47,140 bases of DNA from CAYVQZ01 sp964453435 (GTDB taxonomy: Bacteria; Abyssobacteria; SURF-5), in contig CAYVQZ010000045.1 of NCBI GenBank assembly GCA_964453435.1, positions 1 through 47,140 on the forward strand, read 5' to 3'. Below, piece after piece: positions 25,639 to 34,202 of the stretch. The notes below the pieces were generated by a model. It made no database searches. It was not told where the DNA came from and was given only the letters and a program-made list of their open reading frames with translations. Each line of letters opens with the position of its first letter. Within the stretch, counting starts at the first letter, position 1. The position numbers were made by a program, and so were the translations under genes.

Positions 25639-26142
25639 TTATGCGTATTCCTTTATTGTCCCCTCTTTATATTTTACCACAAGGCTCCTGTAGACGTCAC
25701 AGGCGATTCGGGAATACTGCCTTTCCTCCTCCGTCACTTCGCGCACCCTTTTTGCCGGAATGCCCATGATGAGAGAGTTGTCTTCGAACCGCTGATTATA
25801 CGTAATCAGCGAGTGAGCGCCCACGACGCAATTTCGCCCTATCACGACTCCGGACATTACCGTGCAATTCATGCCGACCATGGTGGAATCGCCGATGGCG
25901 CAGGCCCTGAGAACGGAACCATGGCCGACCGTTACGAACGAACCAACCTCCACGGGCATACCCAAATCGCTATGAAGCACACAGTTATCCTGGACGTTTG
26001 TGTTTTCGCCTATCAGAATTTTGCCCTCATCGCCTCGGAGAATGGCCCCGAACCATATGCTCGAACCGGCTCCGATTTCGACATCTCCCCATAGCTGTGC
26101 GCCGCGTCCCACAAAAACACTTGGATGTATCTTTGGTTTCAT
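25639..26142 (-). CDS. gamma-carbonic-anhydrase-like hexapeptide-repeat protein
   Basis: The 167-residue protein is a left-handed beta-helix of hexapeptide repeats ending in a C-terminal helix, as in the YrdA/PaaY/gamma-carbonic anhydrase family. Such proteins form trimers with a zinc site between subunits. Two of the three zinc histidines are kept (H57 in VLHSD and H74 in VGHGS), but the third, five residues after H74, is R79 (AGG codon). The site is therefore incomplete and carbonic anhydrase activity is doubtful. A role as scaffold, thioesterase-like or other metal-free function is possible. GGAGG lies six bases before the ATG. Confidence 0.88.
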   Translation of the reverse strand: MKPKIHPSVFVGRGAQLWGDVEIGAGSSIWFGAILRGDEGKILIGENTNVQDNCVLHSDLGMPVEVGSFVTVGHGSVLRACAIGDSTMVGMNCTVMSGVVIGRNCVVGAHSLITYNQRFEDNSLIMGIPAKRVREVTEEERQYSRIACDVYRSLVVKYKEGTIKEYA

Positions 26143-26364
26143 CGCTGGCCTCCATCATGATTCTTGCCCGATGGCATTTGCCCGAGCGGCCCTCCGGAAA
26201 AACGTGATGATTTCGTCGAGAACATCAAAGGCGGCGGGCAATGTTCAATATTGTGCGCGCCTCAGCCGGAAACAGCGGGAAGGAATCTTTCCCGCGATTG
26301 ATCAGGGCAGGGGCCGTAGAAACTGTCCCACGATTGATCAGGGTTGTGCTTCGGGGACAGTGAG

Positions 26365-26502
26365 TCTGTCCGACAATTATGAATGTCAGCGAAAACGAAG
26401 CGCAGGGGGCTGTACCCAATTACGGAATCCCCCTTTTCACTTCGCTGAGCGGAGCGAAGTCCCGCGCATTCGCGGGATAGATTGGCGGACTGCCCCCGAA
26501 GC
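26365..26502 (+). repeat. dispersed mosaic repeat, copy A (138 bp)
   Basis: This segment is identical over 138 bases to the reverse complement of 20296-20433. It begins TCTGTCCGACAATTATG and ends GACTGCCCCCGAAGC. Identity stops abruptly at both ends. Such perfect identity in a non-coding sequence implies recent duplication or conversion. Confidence 0.92.
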
Positions 26503-26530
26503 GCAGAACATGGAATTGTCGGACACATTC

Positions 26531-26579
26531 ACAGTCCCGATTCTACGGCACTTCGTGCCCGTAAATCTGGGACAGTCCC
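26531..26579 (+). repeat. 49-bp hairpin module, copy 1
   Basis: This module is bounded by ACAGTCCC and GGGACAGTCCC, with a central stem GGCAC-TTC-GTGCC. The same 49-base module recurs at 36821-36869 with the stem GACAC-TTC-GTGTC. The two differences are compensatory and keep the pairing. Confidence 0.85.
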
Positions 26580-26621
26580 CTACGCTTGGTAATCGTGGGA
26601 CACACTCTCTAAGTCGCTTAC

Positions 26622-27608
26622 TCAGTCGGGGCTCATTTCGGGGGACACATCTGTTTCATAGGTGGGCCTCTTATAGAGGATTCGCTCCAAGGCCCTGTGA
26701 TAGGCGGTCCACGGCGATTCCGGGTCGCGGTCCTCGGAAAGCGCTCTGCCGAAGATGTCAACTTTCACGTCGAGGTCATCCGCTCGATGGAGCACCTCGG
26801 CCTCGAGGAACATTGGAGGCCTCGGGGAACCCCACTCGGCCTGACCGTGGTGCGACAAAATCATATGCTCCACAAGCATCCGCAGTTTTTGCGGAAAATC
26901 CGGCAACTGTCGTATCTTTTCATCGACCATCTGAATCCCGATCGTGATGTGGCCGAGCATGTTGCCTTCCTCGGTGTAATTGATGGAGGGAGCGATCTCG
27001 AGCTCGCGCACCTTCCCGATATCGTGGAGTATAGCCATTGTGATAAGCAAGTCGGCATCGAGCGTTTCATAATGGGTAGTCAGATATTCGCACAGGCGCG
27101 TCGTGGAAAGCGTGTGCTCGAGCAATCCGCCGACGTACACATGATGTATGCTCCTTGCGGCCGGGGCCGCTTTGAATTTCGCTACGAAATCGTCATCCCG
27201 GAAAAAGCTCTGCAACAGCGCTCGCAGGTGAGGGTTTTCGACGCTTTCCACGTACGACTGCAGTTCCAGAAACATCTCGTCCACGTCGTGACCGCACTGC
27301 TGAACGAAGTCGGAGAGCTCGACTTCGTCCGAGGCGCTGGGGCGAAGCCTGCGTATGATGAGCTGAAGTTCATTATTATACAGCTCAACGGTCCCCTCAA
27401 TCTTGATAACATCGTTATTCTTGAACATTCCGAAAAATTCCTGGGCGTTATCCCACACCCTGGCCGAGATTCTTCCCGTTTTGTCCTGAAGAATCATGCT
27501 CAGGTAGGGTTTTCCCGCCTTGGTGGCCAGCAATTGCCTGGATTGCACGAGAAAATGGGACACGATGTGCTGGCCTTCGGAAAGTTCGTTTATGCAAGTC
27601 TTTCTCAT
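26622..27608 (-). CDS. yhaM: 3'-5' exoribonuclease YhaM-like protein (OB fold plus HD domain)
   Basis: YhaM-type enzymes degrade RNA (and some single-stranded DNA) from the 3' end. The 328-residue protein begins with an OB-fold nucleic-acid-binding domain (about 1-95). An HD metal-dependent phosphohydrolase domain follows (about 155-300), with H165 in LLEHTL, the H195-D196 pair in ILHDIGK and a downstream HMILSHHG. Family members start with MRKT-like sequence, so I placed the start at 27608. An earlier in-frame ATG at 27677 would overlap the end of hom by 40 bases. No strong ribosome binding site is seen at 27608, so coupled translation from hom is likely. It is the last gene of the lipA operon. 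Confidence 0.87.
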   Translation of the reverse strand: MRKTCINELSEGQHIVSHFLVQSRQLLATKAGKPYLSMILQDKTGRISARVWDNAQEFFGMFKNNDVIKIEGTVELYNNELQLIIRRLRPSASDEVELSDFVQQCGHDVDEMFLELQSYVESVENPHLRALLQSFFRDDDFVAKFKAAPAARSIHHVYVGGLLEHTLSTTRLCEYLTTHYETLDADLLITMAILHDIGKVRELEIAPSINYTEEGNMLGHITIGIQMVDEKIRQLPDFPQKLRMLVEHMILSHHGQAEWGSPRPPMFLEAEVLHRADDLDVKVDIFGRALSEDRDPESPWTAYHRALERILYKRPTYETDVSPEMSPD

Positions 27609-27637
27609 AAGGATGGGGAAGCACACAATTTTTGCGT

Positions 27638-28924
27638 TCACGCTATCCGCATCAACATGCTCTTCTCGCCGATGCACTTCATCGAGTCGATCTCGGACAG
27701 CGCGCTCGCGATGTTTCGTTCGCTTGCCTGGTGCGTCATCATCACCACGGGCACATGTTTCCCGCGGTGCTCCGCTTTTTGGATCACCGACGCGATGCTT
27801 ATCCCGTGTTTGCCGAGTATGCCGGATATTTGCCCCAGGACCCCCGGCGTGTCGAGCGCCATAAAACGAATGTAGTAAAGCGACGTGATGTTCTCTATTC
27901 CTCGTATCGGCTGGTCGTTCACATAGGAGAACGGCGAGGTCCGCGCCGGCGAGGCGAAGTGAATATTCTTGCCGATATCCACGAGGTCGCTGATAACAGC
28001 GCTTGCCGTCGGGAATTTGCCGGCTCCCCTGCCGTAATACATGGTCGTTCCCACAACGTCGCCATCCACAAGCAGGGCATTGAACTCGTCGCGCACCGAG
28101 GCAAGGAGAGATGTTTCGGAGACAAGCGTCGGATGCACCCGGACTTCCACTCCCCTTTCATCCCGCTTGGCAATCGCGAGCAGCTTGATAACATATCCGA
28201 GTTCATGCGCATACTCGACATCCTGCTGCGTGACTTTCGTGATGCCCTCGACGTATATTTCCGCCAGATCGACGCGCATGTTGAAGGCAATCGAGGCGAG
28301 AAGGGCCAGTTTATGGGCGGAATCCTCCCCCTGGATATCAAGCGTGGGGTCCGCCTCGGCGAATCCCTTCTTCTGCGCTTCTTTCAGTGCTCGCTCGAAA
28401 GTCATCTTATCATATGTCATCCTGCTGAGGATGTAATTGCACGTGCCGTTCACTATCCCGTACACATAATTTATGTTGTTCGCGGCAAGCCCTTCCCTCA
28501 GCGCCTTGAGGATGGGAATGCCGCCCGCTACGCTTCCTTCGAAACACAGGTCCACGCCGTTGCTGGCAGCCAGTTCAACGAGCTCCGCCCCCTGCTTAGC
28601 CAGCAGAGCCTTGTTTGCCGTGACAACGTGCTTGCGGCTGCTCAGCGATTCGACAATGTACTCGCCCGCCGGCGAATATCCGCCGATGAGTTCGACGACT
28701 ATGTCAACGTCCCGGTTGTGAATCAACTCATCCGCGTTCCGCGTGAACAGACCGTCCGGAACTCCCAACTGCTGCCGGCGCGATTCGTCCAGGTCGGCCA
28801 CCTGCCGGAGCGCCAGTTTCACTCCCGTCCTCCGGCTGATCTCCTCCGAGCGCTGTGTCAGGGTCTCATAGACCCCCGAGCCCACGACGCCCAGCCCGAT
28901 TATGCCAACGCCGATTTCCTTCAT
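27638..28924 (-). CDS. hom: homoserine dehydrogenase
   Basis: The enzyme reduces aspartate semialdehyde to homoserine on the way to threonine and methionine. The 428-residue protein has an N-terminal Rossmann domain with GLGVVGSG, the catalytic region VVTANKALLAKQG and the dimer/catalytic domain with GSVAGGIPIL and DIQGEDSAHKLALLA. A C-terminal ACT domain (about 345-420, starting FMALDTPGVLGQ) is present. The ACT domain usually gives feedback control by threonine. It is monofunctional, with no aspartokinase fused. The ATG at 28924 is one base away from the stop of the aspartate aminotransferase gene (TGAAATG), so the two are coupled. Confidence 0.96.
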   Translation of the reverse strand: MKEIGVGIIGLGVVGSGVYETLTQRSEEISRRTGVKLALRQVADLDESRRQQLGVPDGLFTRNADELIHNRDVDIVVELIGGYSPAGEYIVESLSSRKHVVTANKALLAKQGAELVELAASNGVDLCFEGSVAGGIPILKALREGLAANNINYVYGIVNGTCNYILSRMTYDKMTFERALKEAQKKGFAEADPTLDIQGEDSAHKLALLASIAFNMRVDLAEIYVEGITKVTQQDVEYAHELGYVIKLLAIAKRDERGVEVRVHPTLVSETSLLASVRDEFNALLVDGDVVGTTMYYGRGAGKFPTASAVISDLVDIGKNIHFASPARTSPFSYVNDQPIRGIENITSLYYIRFMALDTPGVLGQISGILGKHGISIASVIQKAEHRGKHVPVVMMTHQASERNIASALSEIDSMKCIGEKSMLMRIA

Positions 28925-28925
28925 T

Positions 28926-30110
28926 TCAACTTGCCTCGTTCACGCAGTCTGCGATTCTTTGCAGACCCTCGCGTATGTTTTTTTCGGATGTGGCGAACGA
29001 GAACCGAACCCGAGTCGAGTCGCCGAAATCTGTTCCGGGCACCGCCGCCACACGCGCCTTTTCGATAAGCGCTCTGCAAAAATCGTCCGCGGTTCGCACC
29101 GACACTCCCTGTATCTCCCTGTCGATAAGTTTTGCGATGCTCGGGAAATAGTAGAAGGCCCCTTCGGGGAGCGGGGTGTCGTCGCTCAACGACGTGTTGA
29201 GTCCTTCCGCGAGAATCCGCCTGCGTTTGTCGAATTCCTTGACCAGCATCTCCACAAACGACTCGTCGCCCGATAACGCCGTGATCGCCGCTTTCTGGGA
29301 AATCGAGCACGGGTTGGAAGTCGACTGGCCCGTGATGTTGCCAACCGCCTTGATATACTCAGCCGGTCCGCCCGCGTATCCTATTCGCCATCCGGTCATC
29401 GAGTAGGTCTTCGAGACTGCGTTCACGGTAAACGTCAGGTCTTTCAACCCCTTGTCGAACGATGCGACGCTGTGATGCGTGTGTCCGTCGTACAGAATCT
29501 TCTCGTAGCATTCATCCGAGAGAATCATCACCCTGTTTCTCAGGGCGACCTCGCCGATTTGTTCGAGTTCGCGCCTGCTGTACACCGCGCCCGTCGGGTT
29601 GCACGGACTGTTCAGAACCAGCATCTTCGTCTTCGGCGTCACGGCCGCATCGAATTGCTCCGCCGTCATCCTGAAATTCTTCGTCTCGATGAACTTCGGG
29701 ACGCCGTTCGCAAGTTTCACCTGTTCGGGATAGCTGACCCAGAACGGCGACGGGATAAGCACCTCATCGCCGGGGTCGCAGACGACCTGGAAAATATTGT
29801 AAATGAGCTGCTTGGCGCCGCAGCCGATGGTAATCTCCGAGCGCTCGTAATCGATTCCGTTGTCACGCTTGAACTTTGCCGCCGCCGCATCCTTCAGTTC
29901 GGGCATTCCCGAGGCGTCGGTGTACTTCGTGAAGCCCGCATGTATCGCTTCGATTGCCGCCGCTTTAATGTGTTCGGGCGTGTCAAAATCGGGCTCGCCC
30001 GCGCCGAACCCAATCACATCGATTCCCTCGGCCCTCATTGCCTTTGCCTTGGCGGTGATTGCAAGCGTTGAAGAAGGTTTCAGATGGCGAATTCTCTCCG
30101 AAAGACCCAT
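28926..30110 (-). CDS. aspC: aspartate aminotransferase, class I
   Basis: The 394-residue fold-type I aminotransferase interconverts aspartate and oxaloacetate using 2-oxoglutarate/glutamate. The PLP lysine is K234 in VSKTYSMTGWRIGY, and the cofactor-binding segments NSPCNPTG and ILSDECYEKI are typical of the class Ib (bacterial AspC) group. Supplying aspartate right before homoserine dehydrogenase makes sense for threonine/methionine synthesis. GGAGGG is 11 bases upstream of the ATG. It lies seven bases after the preceding aminotransferase gene in the same transcript. Confidence 0.93.
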   Translation of the reverse strand: MGLSERIRHLKPSSTLAITAKAKAMRAEGIDVIGFGAGEPDFDTPEHIKAAAIEAIHAGFTKYTDASGMPELKDAAAAKFKRDNGIDYERSEITIGCGAKQLIYNIFQVVCDPGDEVLIPSPFWVSYPEQVKLANGVPKFIETKNFRMTAEQFDAAVTPKTKMLVLNSPCNPTGAVYSRRELEQIGEVALRNRVMILSDECYEKILYDGHTHHSVASFDKGLKDLTFTVNAVSKTYSMTGWRIGYAGGPAEYIKAVGNITGQSTSNPCSISQKAAITALSGDESFVEMLVKEFDKRRRILAEGLNTSLSDDTPLPEGAFYYFPSIAKLIDREIQGVSVRTADDFCRALIEKARVAAVPGTDFGDSTRVRFSFATSEKNIREGLQRIADCVNEAS

Positions 30111-30117
30111 ATGTTTT

Positions 30118-31350
30118 TTATCCCTCCCTTTCCATTACGGATGAGTCGGCGAGCCGGCCGGCGCTGTCGCTCTCCATCATTTTTCTGATTCCGCGCAGCG
30201 CCTGCTTGATGCGGAGTTCGTTCTCGACAAGCGCAAACCTCAGATATCCCTCGCCGGCGTTTCCGAACCCGACTCCGGGCGAGGTCGCGACGAGCGCGCG
30301 GTCGAGGAGCAATTCCGAGAATTGCATTGAACCCAACGGCCGGTACTTTTCCGGAATTGGCGCCCACACGTACATGGTAGCCTTGGGAACCGGCACTCTC
30401 CAGCCAAGCCCGTTCAACCCGTTGACCAGGATATTTCTGCGCTGCCTGTAGATTTCCACTATCTCGTCCACACACGCCTGGTCTCCCTCCAGCGCCGCAA
30501 TTGCCGCGACCTGGATGGGAGTGAAAATGCCATAGTCATAATAGCTCTTCAATTTTGCCAGGGCGCTGATTACGCTTCGATTCCCGACCGCGAAGCCGAC
30601 GCGCCAGCCGGCCATGTTATAGGTCTTCGACAGTGAATAAAACTCTACGCCCACATCTTTCGCGCCGTTCGCCTGCAGGAAGCTCGGAGCCTTGTATCCG
30701 TCGAAACATATCTCGCTGTACGCCAGGTCGTGCACAACCAGCATCTGTTCCCGTTTTGCGAATTGGACCACCTCTTCGAAAAATCCCAGGTCGACCACCT
30801 GCGTCGTCGGGTTGTTCGGGTAGCTCAACACGAGAATTTTCGGCTTCGGATACACGTCGTGCGTAACCCGCGAGAGGTCCGGCAGGAAATTGCGCTCCTC
30901 CGTCAGCGGAACGGTATGGAGGTGCCCGCCCGCAATCACCACGCTGTAATAATGAATCGGGTAGCTCGGGCTCGGCACCAGAACCATGTCACCCTCATCG
31001 AGTATGGCGAGGAACAGGTGGCAAATGCCCTCCTTCGACCCGATCACCGATATGACTTCGGTTTCGGGGTCGAGGTCGACTCCGAACCGGCGGCCGTACC
31101 ACTCGCTGAGCCTCCGCCGTAAATGAGGGATGCCGCTGGAAGCAGAGTATCGGTGCGCCTTCGGGTCACGCGCGACCTCGCACAGCTTATCGACCACGTG
31201 CGCGGGCGTCGGGCGGTCCGGATTCCCCATGCCGAGATCGACCACATCCTTGCCGTCCCGCCGCATCTCGAGCTTCATCCGGTTGATCCGGGCGAACATG
31301 TATGGAGGGATTCGCTCCATATGTTTGGACATGTAGCGCACAGGGCTCAT
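30118..31350 (-). CDS. alaC: AlaC-type aminotransferase (alanine transaminase)
   Basis: The 410-residue class I aminotransferase resembles AlaC/YfdZ. An N-terminal RIPPYMFARINRMK segment is followed by VVDLGMGNPDRPTP, and the PLP lysine is K242 in SLSKTYNMAGWRVGF. AlaC makes alanine from pyruvate and glutamate; related enzymes act on diaminopimelate or methionine precursors, so substrate range is not certain. The start ATG overlaps the stop of the lipoyl-domain gene (ATGA), which indicates translational coupling. Alternative in-frame ATGs at residues 7 and 11 lack ribosome binding sites. Confidence 0.87.
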   Translation of the reverse strand: MSPVRYMSKHMERIPPYMFARINRMKLEMRRDGKDVVDLGMGNPDRPTPAHVVDKLCEVARDPKAHRYSASSGIPHLRRRLSEWYGRRFGVDLDPETEVISVIGSKEGICHLFLAILDEGDMVLVPSPSYPIHYYSVVIAGGHLHTVPLTEERNFLPDLSRVTHDVYPKPKILVLSYPNNPTTQVVDLGFFEEVVQFAKREQMLVVHDLAYSEICFDGYKAPSFLQANGAKDVGVEFYSLSKTYNMAGWRVGFAVGNRSVISALAKLKSYYDYGIFTPIQVAAIAALEGDQACVDEIVEIYRQRRNILVNGLNGLGWRVPVPKATMYVWAPIPEKYRPLGSMQFSELLLDRALVATSPGVGFGNAGEGYLRFALVENELRIKQALRGIRKMMESDSAGRLADSSVMEREG

Positions 31351-31586
31351 TCCCTTTCAACGATGGCCAGCACTTCGCCCACCTGCACGGTGTCTCCCTC
31401 TTCGGCCAGTATTTCGCTCAGGACGCCAGAGACGGGACAGGGCACGTTAAACGTTGCTTTATCGGTCGTCATTTCAACCAGGTCATCGCCCTGGGCGACC
31501 TCGTCTCCCTCTTCGAAGTGCCACACCGACACGGTCGCCTCGTCTCCTGCGTCCTCACCAAGGTCGGGTAGTTTCACTTCATACAT
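31347..31586 (-). CDS. free-standing lipoyl (biotinyl-lipoyl) domain protein
   Basis: The 79-residue protein is a single lipoyl domain like that of 2-oxoacid dehydrogenase E2 subunits. It has the modification lysine K43 in TTDKATFNV and the second half-repeat PVSGVLSEILAEEGDTVQVG. The E2 linker, E3-binding and catalytic domains are absent, and the gene ends cleanly. It lies 22 bases downstream of lipA and overlaps alaC, so it is probably made and lipoylated as a small swinging-arm carrier. Which enzyme uses it is unknown, because no E1, E2, E3 or glycine-cleavage genes are in the window. GGAGGTT precedes the ATG by seven bases. Confidence 0.9.
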   Translation of the reverse strand: MYEVKLPDLGEDAGDEATVSVWHFEEGDEVAQGDDLVEMTTDKATFNVPCPVSGVLSEILAEEGDTVQVGEVLAIVERE

Positions 31587-31608
31587 GACGGAACCTCCAA
31601 AGATAACA

Positions 31609-32496
31609 TTATGACCGAGCTTCGTTCTTCACTTCCAACGCATTATATGAGCTCCGCACGAACGGGCCGGACGCCACAGCGCGGAAGCCCAACCTCAAGC
31701 CAAGTTCACGGAGCCGCTCGAACTCCGATGGTTCGATAAACTCGACGACGGGAAGATGTTCGCGCGAGGGACGCAGATATTGCCCGATCGTCAGAATATC
31801 GCAATTCACACGCCGCAGGTCTCTCAGCACGGTTTCCACTTCGCCCTTTTGTTCGCCCAGACCAACCATCAGGCCCGACTTCGTCAATATGTCCGGCCGC
31901 AGCCGTTTCGCGAGTTCCAACACTCGCAGCGAAACTTGATAGTCAGCTTCGGGACGAACCTGCGGATAGAGCGATGGAACCGTCTCGACGTTATGATTGA
32001 ACACGTCGGGTTCGGCGGCCAGAACCGTTTTAGCCGATTCTTCGCGTCCCCCAAAATCCGGCACGAGCACCTCAACGGTTGCGCCGGGACTTATCTCTCT
32101 CAATTTTCTGACCACCTCGGCGAAATGGGCCGCTCCGCCATCCCCCAGGTCGTCGCGGGTCACCGAGGTTACAACAACATGATTCAATTTCAGCTCCCGC
32201 GCCGCCATGGCAATGCGGTGGGGCTCCGATTCCTCGAGCGGCTCCGGGTTGCCTCCCTGAACCGCGCAAAAGCGGCATGAGCGCGTGCATACGGCGCCCA
32301 TTATCATGAACGTAGCCGTGCCGCTCGCGAAGCACTCCCCGGTGTTCGGACACTGCGCGCTCTGGCACACCGTGTTCAATCCGTATTTCTCCAGGATGCG
32401 CCGGGTAATCCCCGCCTGTGGACTCGCGGGCAATCGCTTCCTTATCCACGGCGGAAATTTGCTTTTGGGCGGCGCCTTTTCTCGTTGCTCAGACAT
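31609..32496 (-). CDS. lipA: lipoyl synthase LipA
   Basis: LipA inserts two sulfurs into octanoyl groups on lipoyl domains by radical SAM chemistry. The 295-residue protein has the auxiliary-cluster cysteines C44, C49 and C55, the radical SAM CxxxCxxC set C70, C74 and C77, and the C-terminal RSSY motif (281-284) that completes the auxiliary cluster. The ribosome binding site is weak. It heads the operon and its likely direct substrate protein is encoded next. No lipB or lplA is in the window. Confidence 0.97.
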   Translation of the reverse strand: MSEQREKAPPKSKFPPWIRKRLPASPQAGITRRILEKYGLNTVCQSAQCPNTGECFASGTATFMIMGAVCTRSCRFCAVQGGNPEPLEESEPHRIAMAARELKLNHVVVTSVTRDDLGDGGAAHFAEVVRKLREISPGATVEVLVPDFGGREESAKTVLAAEPDVFNHNVETVPSLYPQVRPEADYQVSLRVLELAKRLRPDILTKSGLMVGLGEQKGEVETVLRDLRRVNCDILTIGQYLRPSREHLPVVEFIEPSEFERLRELGLRLGFRAVASGPFVRSSYNALEVKNEARS

Positions 32497-32808
32497 AGTG
32501 GAGTCCGCTCAAAAAAAATGGCGCTTTCGAGTCGTCGCGACGATTTCGCCAGGGCCAAATATCGTGCGGCCGTCCGACGTTTGTTATGGGTTTGTTGTTC
32601 GAGGTCGTCAGAAGACTGTGAGCGCGTCCCACAATTGGCGGACTGCCCCTGGAGCGCCTCAACAAATTGTCGTATAGTTACATACTTCACTGCGATTCGG
32701 CATAGTCTAGCATAGCGAAAACGCAAATGCAACTGCCCCTCACGCAAATCGTTGGGGGTCAAATCATTTGGGCGTGTTGCCGGAATAACTTTCCGGACGC
32801 TTTTGGTT

Positions 32809-32915
32809 GTCATTCTGAGCCCTTCGAGTCCCTCGGGATAAACTCCCGCGAAGAATCTCGCCATTGATTGCGCCAAAAAAGAGAGATTCTTCGACGTGTT
32901 GCTCCTCAGAATGAC
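32809..32915. repeat. MITE-like element with nested inverted repeats
   Basis: Outer arms GTCATTCTGAG (32809-32819) and CTCAGAATGAC (32905-32915) are perfect inverted repeats. Inner arms GAAGAATCTC (32850-32859) and GAGATTCTTC (32883-32892) are also perfect. It codes for nothing. The same sequence style (CATTCTGAG...GAAGAATCTC) is a common intergenic repeat in many bacterial genomes. Confidence 0.7.
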
Positions 32916-33194
32916 ATTACGGGAGCCTTCTGCAAGAAACAGCCTTTTCGGCAACGGGCCCATTTTTTGCTGCAAGACTTCGTGATGCGCTCGCTTCAAC
33001 CGCTGAGCGGGTTCAACGCGGAGCGAAATTTCCCACCGCCACACTCGAATAACGGAGCCTTCCACACAGCTTTCCGACCTTGGCCTGCGACAAACCGCAG
33101 GGCCGAGGGCAGCATCTCACTCGTCATCGACACGGCGGGGAATCCGCATCAGCGAACGGGACAACACAACGCAGCGCAGCCGCAACCAAACTTG

Positions 33195-33257
33195 GCTTCG
33201 GGGGCAGTCCGCCAATCTATCCCGCGAATGCGCGGGACTTCGCTCCGCTCAGCGAAG
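33195..33257 (-). repeat. dispersed mosaic repeat, partial copy C (63 bp)
   Basis: This segment is identical to the first 63 bases of copy B (20296-20358). It then switches to an unrelated spacer and a different module, showing that modules recombine at defined points. Confidence 0.88.
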
Positions 33258-33270
33258 GGAAAATATCCCA

Positions 33271-33383
33271 TAAATCAGGGACAGTCCCTTTCGCCCCGTA
33301 TCACATTGCTACCGTTAACATTATGAGAATCGTGGCATGAAAATCCCAACGGAAATTCACAATTCTGATCGACAGTAGTGCAG
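33271..33383 (+). repeat. 113-bp module, copy 1
   Basis: This is a close direct copy of 36852-36964, with about a dozen scattered differences over 113 bases. It starts TAAATC-GGGACAGTCCC and includes ACCGTTAACATTATGAGA. It ends next to GACAGTAGT. Confidence 0.85.
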
Positions 33384-33410
33384 GTGTGCCCGATAAATCA
33401 TTGAAATGCG

Positions 33411-34202
33411 CTATCGGCGTTCCAGCAGTTCTCGCGCGCGCGGACAGAACGGGCACCAGTCGATATCGCAAAGCAGCGCTGCGGGGTCCTCGGCCACGAG
33501 TTCGGTCACCGCGGCGATGACGTCGTTCGCCTTCACAAGCTGTGAGTCCGCCTTCGCCACCGCGCCGTACCTGATCGCGTCTGAAGCGCGCAGCGGTTCC
33601 TCTACCACATTGAAGTTCACGCTGCATCCCGGATTCTCGCGCGGCGGAACGAGTATCTCGGCGCCGTCGGGCAAACGGACGGGAATCGATATGTCGAATG
33701 CGTCGGAATACGGGAGGTCGAGATACGGCACGCGCGCGACCGCCTCGCCGACGTGCACCATCGCGTTTGAGGTGTGGCGGACACCCAGCAGAAGCACGTA
33801 GCCTCCGCTGATGGCAAGCCTGTGCAGCGGGCTGTCGACGCCGAGCGCCGTCGCGCCGGGATGCCCCTCGACGATGTGCCCGGCAAGCGGCCCGAAGGCG
33901 GCCACCGAATGGGTCGGATGAAGGCTGCGGAGCACACGCTCCCGCCGGCGAAACGTCTCGGGAATCAGACCCATCGTTGAAGGCGTCGCGGCCGGCTCGA
34001 ACACCGGCTCGGGCGGAAACGTGAACGTCGGCATCACCAGCGTGCCTTCACGCCCTATCGCATCGAGAAGCGCATCGATGACGGCCTCGGCGCCACCCTC
34101 GACGTTGCCGAGGCTCGACAGCGAGCTGTGTACTGCGAGGTTCATTCCTTCAAAGAGACCAAGAAAACGAAGGTCGGCGGCGATCTCGCTGACGGTTGTC
34201 AT
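33411..34202 (-). CDS. AAC(3)-family N-acetyltransferase-like protein
   Basis: The 263-residue protein has the fold and motifs of the aminoglycoside 3-N-acetyltransferase (antibiotic_NAT) family. VHSSLSSLG lies near residue 24, LVMPTFTF follows, PTHSVAAFGPLA is present, and LLLGVRHTSNAMVHVGE is the acetyl-CoA-side segment. Many members outside pathogens do not confer resistance and act on other amines or unknown substrates, so I do not call resistance. An unusual cysteine-containing end, CDIDWCPFCPRARELL, may bind metal. AAGGA lies ten bases upstream of the ATG. It stands alone between gene-free regions. Confidence 0.8.
   Translation of the reverse strand: MTTVSEIAADLRFLGLFEGMNLAVHSSLSSLGNVEGGAEAVIDALLDAIGREGTLVMPTFTFPPEPVFEPAATPSTMGLIPETFRRRERVLRSLHPTHSVAAFGPLAGHIVEGHPGATALGVDSPLHRLAISGGYVLLLGVRHTSNAMVHVGEAVARVPYLDLPYSDAFDISIPVRLPDGAEILVPPRENPGCSVNFNVVEEPLRASDAIRYGAVAKADSQLVKANDVIAAVTELVAEDPAALLCDIDWCPFCPRARELLERR

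Larger units (their letters stand above)
26143..26621. repeat. repeat-filled intergenic region
   Basis: No gene is seen. From about 26320 to 26600 the space is a chain of repeat modules: CCCACGATTGATCAGGG twice (about 26290-26345), the 138-base copy A, GGAATTGTCGGACACATTC, and a 49-base hairpin module bounded by ACAGTCCC and GGGACAGTCCC. Confidence 0.8.
32497..33410. other. 914-base gene-free region with several repeat elements
   Basis: No gene is supported. An open minus-strand frame over 32442-33065 is compositionally odd and crosses repeat elements. The region holds a fragment of the dispersed family (CACAATTGGCGGACTGCCCC, about 32630-32649), a 107-base element with nested inverted repeats (32809-32915), and two adjoining mosaic modules (33195-33257, 33271-33383). 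The lipA promoter must lie near its right-strand start, but I cannot place it. Confidence 0.6.

Noticed and set aside
20265..26530. Identical peptide encoded by both 138-bp repeat copies (NYECQRKRSAGG...)
   Set aside because: The identity is at DNA level including hairpins, the frames begin and end in unrelated sequence, and diverged copies do not keep the frame. I treat it as non-coding.
27632..29068. 478-residue open frame on the plus strand
   Set aside because: It mirrors hom, which has all family motifs on the minus strand.
32442..33065. 207-residue minus-strand open frame
   Set aside because: It crosses a MITE-like element and a dispersed repeat fragment and has no ribosome binding site or family similarity.
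33411..34202. Antibiotic resistance call for the AAC(3)-family protein
   Set aside because: The family is broad in environmental bacteria and there is no mobile-element or resistance context. Only the fold can be claimed.
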